A stretch of 7,624 nucleotides of DNA from Desulfobacteraceae bacterium UBA5852 (GTDB lineage: Bacteria; Desulfobacterota; Desulfobacteria; Desulfobacterales; UBA5852): the NCBI GenBank assembly GCA_002432195.1, contig DJGG01000067.1, forward strand, positions 1-7,624. The letters are read 5' to 3'. Below, one piece after another: positions 5,116-7,624 of this stretch. Below the pieces are notes generated by a model. That model did no database searches. It was not told the DNA's origin and was given only the letters and a program-made list of their open reading frames with translations. A program made the position numbers and the translations under genes. Position 1 is the first letter of the stretch. Each line of letters starts with the position of its first letter.

Positions 5116-7608
5116 ATGCCCTTGCCGGCTTTTCCCGTGCGCCCCCGCCGCTACCGGCTGCGAATCGAGCCGGAGACGGGCCTGTCGCGTTTCCGGGGCC
5201 GGGCAAGCATCGCCCTGGAGGCCGCGGAACCCACGCGCAGCGTGGTTCTGCAATCCGTGGGCTTGGAGATCGAGGCCATCCGTCTGGATGCCGGCGGCCG
5301 GCAGCCGCCGGTGGTCTGGTCCCTGGCGGAGGGCGCCGAAAGCCTGCGGGTGGAATGGCCCGAGGCCGTGACCGGTCCCTTCGAGCTGACCATCGCCTAT
5401 GCCGGGGCCATCGGGGGCGGCATGGCCGGTTTCTACCGTAGCGCCTATGGCCGCGGCAAAAACCGTCGCCCCCTGGCCGTGACCCAGTTCCAGGAAAGCG
5501 ATGCCCGGCGGGCCTTTCCCTGCCTGGATCACCCGCGCTTCAAGGCCGCCTTCGAGGTGCAATTGGTGGTGGGCCCGGGGCTGGAGGGGATCTCCAACGG
5601 GCCCCTCGTGGAGGTCGCGGACCTGGCCGACGGCCGGCGCTGCCTCCGTTTCGGCCGCACCCCGGTCATGTCCACCTACCTGGTCTTCTGGGCCGTGGGA
5701 TCCTTTGAAACCGCGGTCCACGCGGCCGACCCGCGCCTGCGGGCCGTGACCGGCCCCGGTGACGTCCATCTGGCGGGGCCGGCCCTGGACTTCGGCGCCC
5801 GGGCGCTGGCCTTCTGCGAGCGGTACTTCGGGATTGCCTATCCCCTGGCCAAGCTGGACCTCATCGCGGTGCCGGATTTCGCCTTCGGGGCCATGGAGAA
5901 CTGGGGAGCCATGACCTTCCGGGAGAATCTCCTGCTGGACGATCCCGTCCGGACTTCCCGGGCGGGAAGGGAGCGCATCCGGGAGACCGTGGCCCACGAG
6001 ATTACCCACCAGTGGTTCGGCAACCTGGTGACCCCCGCCGAGTGGACCTACCTCTGGCTCAACGAGAGCTTCGCCACCTATTTCGGCTACGGCATCGTGG
6101 ACCACCACCACCCCGACTGGGGGGTCTGGGACCAGTTCCTGCTCTCCCAGACCGCCCCCGCCCTGGAGCGCGATGGGCTGGGGGTGGATACCCCCATCGA
6201 GATCCCGGGGGGCGAGCACCTGGTGATCAACTCCAGCACGGCGCCCATCATCTACAGCAAGGGCGGCAGCCTCCTGCGCCAGTTCCGGGCGCACCTGGGG
6301 GAGGAACGCTTCCGCCGCGGGCTGCAGGGCTTTCTGGCCCGGCACGCCTACGGCTGCGCTTCGAGTCGGGATTTCTGGCGGGCCTTCGAGGCCCCGGAGG
6401 CGGAATCGCCCCTGGACTTGATGCGCCCCTGGGTGGAGCAGGCCGGCTACCCCCTGGTCACGGCCCGGCGCGACGGCGCCTGGCTGCACCTGCACCAGGC
6501 CCGATTTGCCTACCTAACCGGGGACCGGTCGGCCCTCTGGCCCATACCCCTGGGCCTGCGCACCCTGGACGCCCGGGGCCGGCCCACGGCCCACCCGCGC
6601 ATCCTGACCGACCGGGAAGCCGTCGTGCCCTTGGGGGATGCGGCGGCCTACCAGTTGAACGCCGGCCGCACCGGTTTCTTCCGGACGCATTACGCGCCGC
6701 CGGTCGACCTGGAGGCCTTGGGACGCCATTACACCGTCCTGGATCCCGCCGACCGCTGGGGGCTGCAGGAGGATCTGTTCGCCCTGGTGCGGGCCGGCGC
6801 CGTCCCCGCGGGTCGTTACCTGGACTGGCTGCGGACCTGCGGGATGGAGACCGCCGATCTTCCCCTTACCGGGATGGCCCAGCACGTGCTGGAACTCTAC
6901 CGCGTGCTGGGCCAGCGGGACCGGCCGGCCGTGGCCGAGGCCGGAAGACGGCTCAGTGAGGCCATCCTGGGGCGCATCGGGCTGGATCCCCGGGCCGGCG
7001 AGCCCCACGGGACGGCGCGTCTGCGGGATGAGCTCCTGTGGCCGGCGGTGCTCTATGACGCCTCCGGGGTGGGAACGCGGCTGCGGGGGATGCTGCGCGC
7101 GCTGGAAGGCGGCGCGGCGCCCCACCCCGATCTGCTCAAAGGCCTGCTGCAGGCCGGGGCCTGGCTTGAGGGGCTGAGGTTTCTGGACCCCCTGGTGGGG
7201 CGCTTCCGGCAGGCCGCCAGCGAGCATGAGCGCCTGGCGGTGCTGGCGGCTCTGGGGAGCTTCCAGGCGCCCGAGGCCCTGCACCAGGCCTGGGAGTTTG
7301 TCGTGGGGGAGGTGCCGGAGCGCATCGGCTACGTGGCGCTGGTGGCCATGGCGGCCAACCCGTCCGCCGGCCCGCATCTCTGGGGATGGCTGGCGGGCAG
7401 CCGGTCGCGTCTGGGGGGCTTCCATCCCTTGCTCTTCGAGCGCGTCCTGGGGGCCCTCATCCCGGCCGCGGGCCTATCCGAGGCGCAACGGGTGGAAGGA
7501 GACGCGCGGGAGCTGCTGGCGGGGAATCCGCCTTGCGCGGACGCCGTGCGCCTGGCCCTGGAGCGCCTGGCCATCAACCGGCGCCTGCGCCTGGCGGGAC
7601 TGGATTAG
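5116..7608 (+). CDS. M1-family aminopeptidase (PepN / tricorn-interacting factor type), cytoplasmic
   Basis: This complete 830-residue protein is in the usual size range for M1 aminopeptidases with a C-terminal helical domain. It starts without a signal peptide, so it should act in the cytoplasm, removing N-terminal residues from peptides made by the proteasome-like proteases. Visible features: an N-terminal beta-sandwich (about 5-200), the exopeptidase motif GAMEN at 258-262, and the zinc site HEITH at 294-298 with the third ligand Glu317 in LNESF, exactly 18 residues on. Tyr380 in YSKGG is the transition-state tyrosine. Around 505-530 the LNAGRTGFFR segment marks the start of the ERAP1-C-like helical domain, which continues to the end. 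All catalytic residues are intact. The family needs one zinc ion per subunit; substrate preference cannot be read from the sequence. It follows the GGDEF-like gene by 62 nt and is probably the last gene of the transcript. Only 16 nt follow the TAG, so a terminator cannot be judged. Confidence 0.95.
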   Translation: MPLPAFPVRPRRYRLRIEPETGLSRFRGRASIALEAAEPTRSVVLQSVGLEIEAIRLDAGGRQPPVVWSLAEGAESLRVEWPEAVTGPFELTIAYAGAIGGGMAGFYRSAYGRGKNRRPLAVTQFQESDARRAFPCLDHPRFKAAFEVQLVVGPGLEGISNGPLVEVADLADGRRCLRFGRTPVMSTYLVFWAVGSFETAVHAADPRLRAVTGPGDVHLAGPALDFGARALAFCERYFGIAYPLAKLDLIAVPDFAFGAMENWGAMTFRENLLLDDPVRTSRAGRERIRETVAHEITHQWFGNLVTPAEWTYLWLNESFATYFGYGIVDHHHPDWGVWDQFLLSQTAPALERDGLGVDTPIEIPGGEHLVINSSTAPIIYSKGGSLLRQFRAHLGEERFRRGLQGFLARHAYGCASSRDFWRAFEAPEAESPLDLMRPWVEQAGYPLVTARRDGAWLHLHQARFAYLTGDRSALWPIPLGLRTLDARGRPTAHPRILTDREAVVPLGDAAAYQLNAGRTGFFRTHYAPPVDLEALGRHYTVLDPADRWGLQEDLFALVRAGAVPAGRYLDWLRTCGMETADLPLTGMAQHVLELYRVLGQRDRPAVAEAGRRLSEAILGRIGLDPRAGEPHGTARLRDELLWPAVLYDASGVGTRLRGMLRALEGGAAPHPDLLKGLLQAGAWLEGLRFLDPLVGRFRQAASEHERLAVLAALGSFQAPEALHQAWEFVVGEVPERIGYVALVAMAANPSAGPHLWGWLAGSRSRLGGFHPLLFERVLGALIPAAGLSEAQRVEGDARELLAGNPPCADAVRLALERLAINRRLRLAGLD

Positions 7609-7624
7609 AACCCATCTCAAAAAA

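Noticed and set aside
2828..5206. Minus-strand open frame of about 790 codons opposite the pseudo-GGDEF gene
   Set aside because: The plus-strand frame has a ribosome binding site, a tight junction with the kinase gene and a recognisable GGDEF-like fold. The antisense product is Gly/Pro/His/Leu-rich low-complexity sequence typical of a GC-rich shadow frame.
5008..6495. Minus-strand open frame of about 495 codons opposite the M1 aminopeptidase
   Set aside because: It overlaps the catalytic domain of an unmistakable M1 enzyme and its translation has no recognisable features.

Overview
The window is GC-rich (around two thirds or more by eye) and gene-dense. It holds four protein-coding genes and no visible RNA gene, mobile element or CRISPR array. 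Codon third positions are strongly G/C, which produces very long antisense shadow frames (up to about 790 codons opposite the third gene). The gene content suggests a GC-rich proteobacterium-like organism of the delta/Desulfobacterota type: a stand-alone Hanks-type kinase, a large helical protein ending in a GGDEF-like domain, and two M1 metallopeptidases of different subfamilies. This placement is an impression from protein style, not a demonstrated assignment.

Layout: (1) Positions 1482 down to the left edge encode, on the minus strand, an exported M1-type zinc metallopeptidase with a signal peptide and HEIAH motif, cut off at the window edge. (2) Positions 1483-1958 are a divergent intergenic region. 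Its right part carries a good sigma-70-like promoter (TTGACC, 17-nt spacer, TATGCT) firing rightward. A leader of roughly 120 nt follows, with a perfect 7-bp inverted repeat and a stem that could cover the Shine-Dalgarno of the next gene. (3) Positions 1959-2852 encode a soluble Ser/Thr protein kinase with all catalytic residues. (4) Only 14 nt later, positions 2867-5053 encode a 728-residue protein. It has an N-terminal alpha/beta domain, a long helical middle and a C-terminal GGDEF-like domain whose signature is destroyed (DKGRF) although the RxxD inhibitory-site motif is kept. (5) After 62 nt, positions 5116-7608 encode a complete cytosolic M1 aminopeptidase (GAMEN, HEITH-x18-E).

The three rightward genes have matching strand, short gaps and their own ribosome binding sites, so they are probably co-transcribed. 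The kinase and degenerate GGDEF protein look like a signalling pair, with the second protein a plausible phosphorylation target and/or cyclic-di-GMP receptor. The M1 aminopeptidase may simply be a housekeeping passenger. The most interesting material is the kinase/degenerate-GGDEF pair and the structured leader in front of it.
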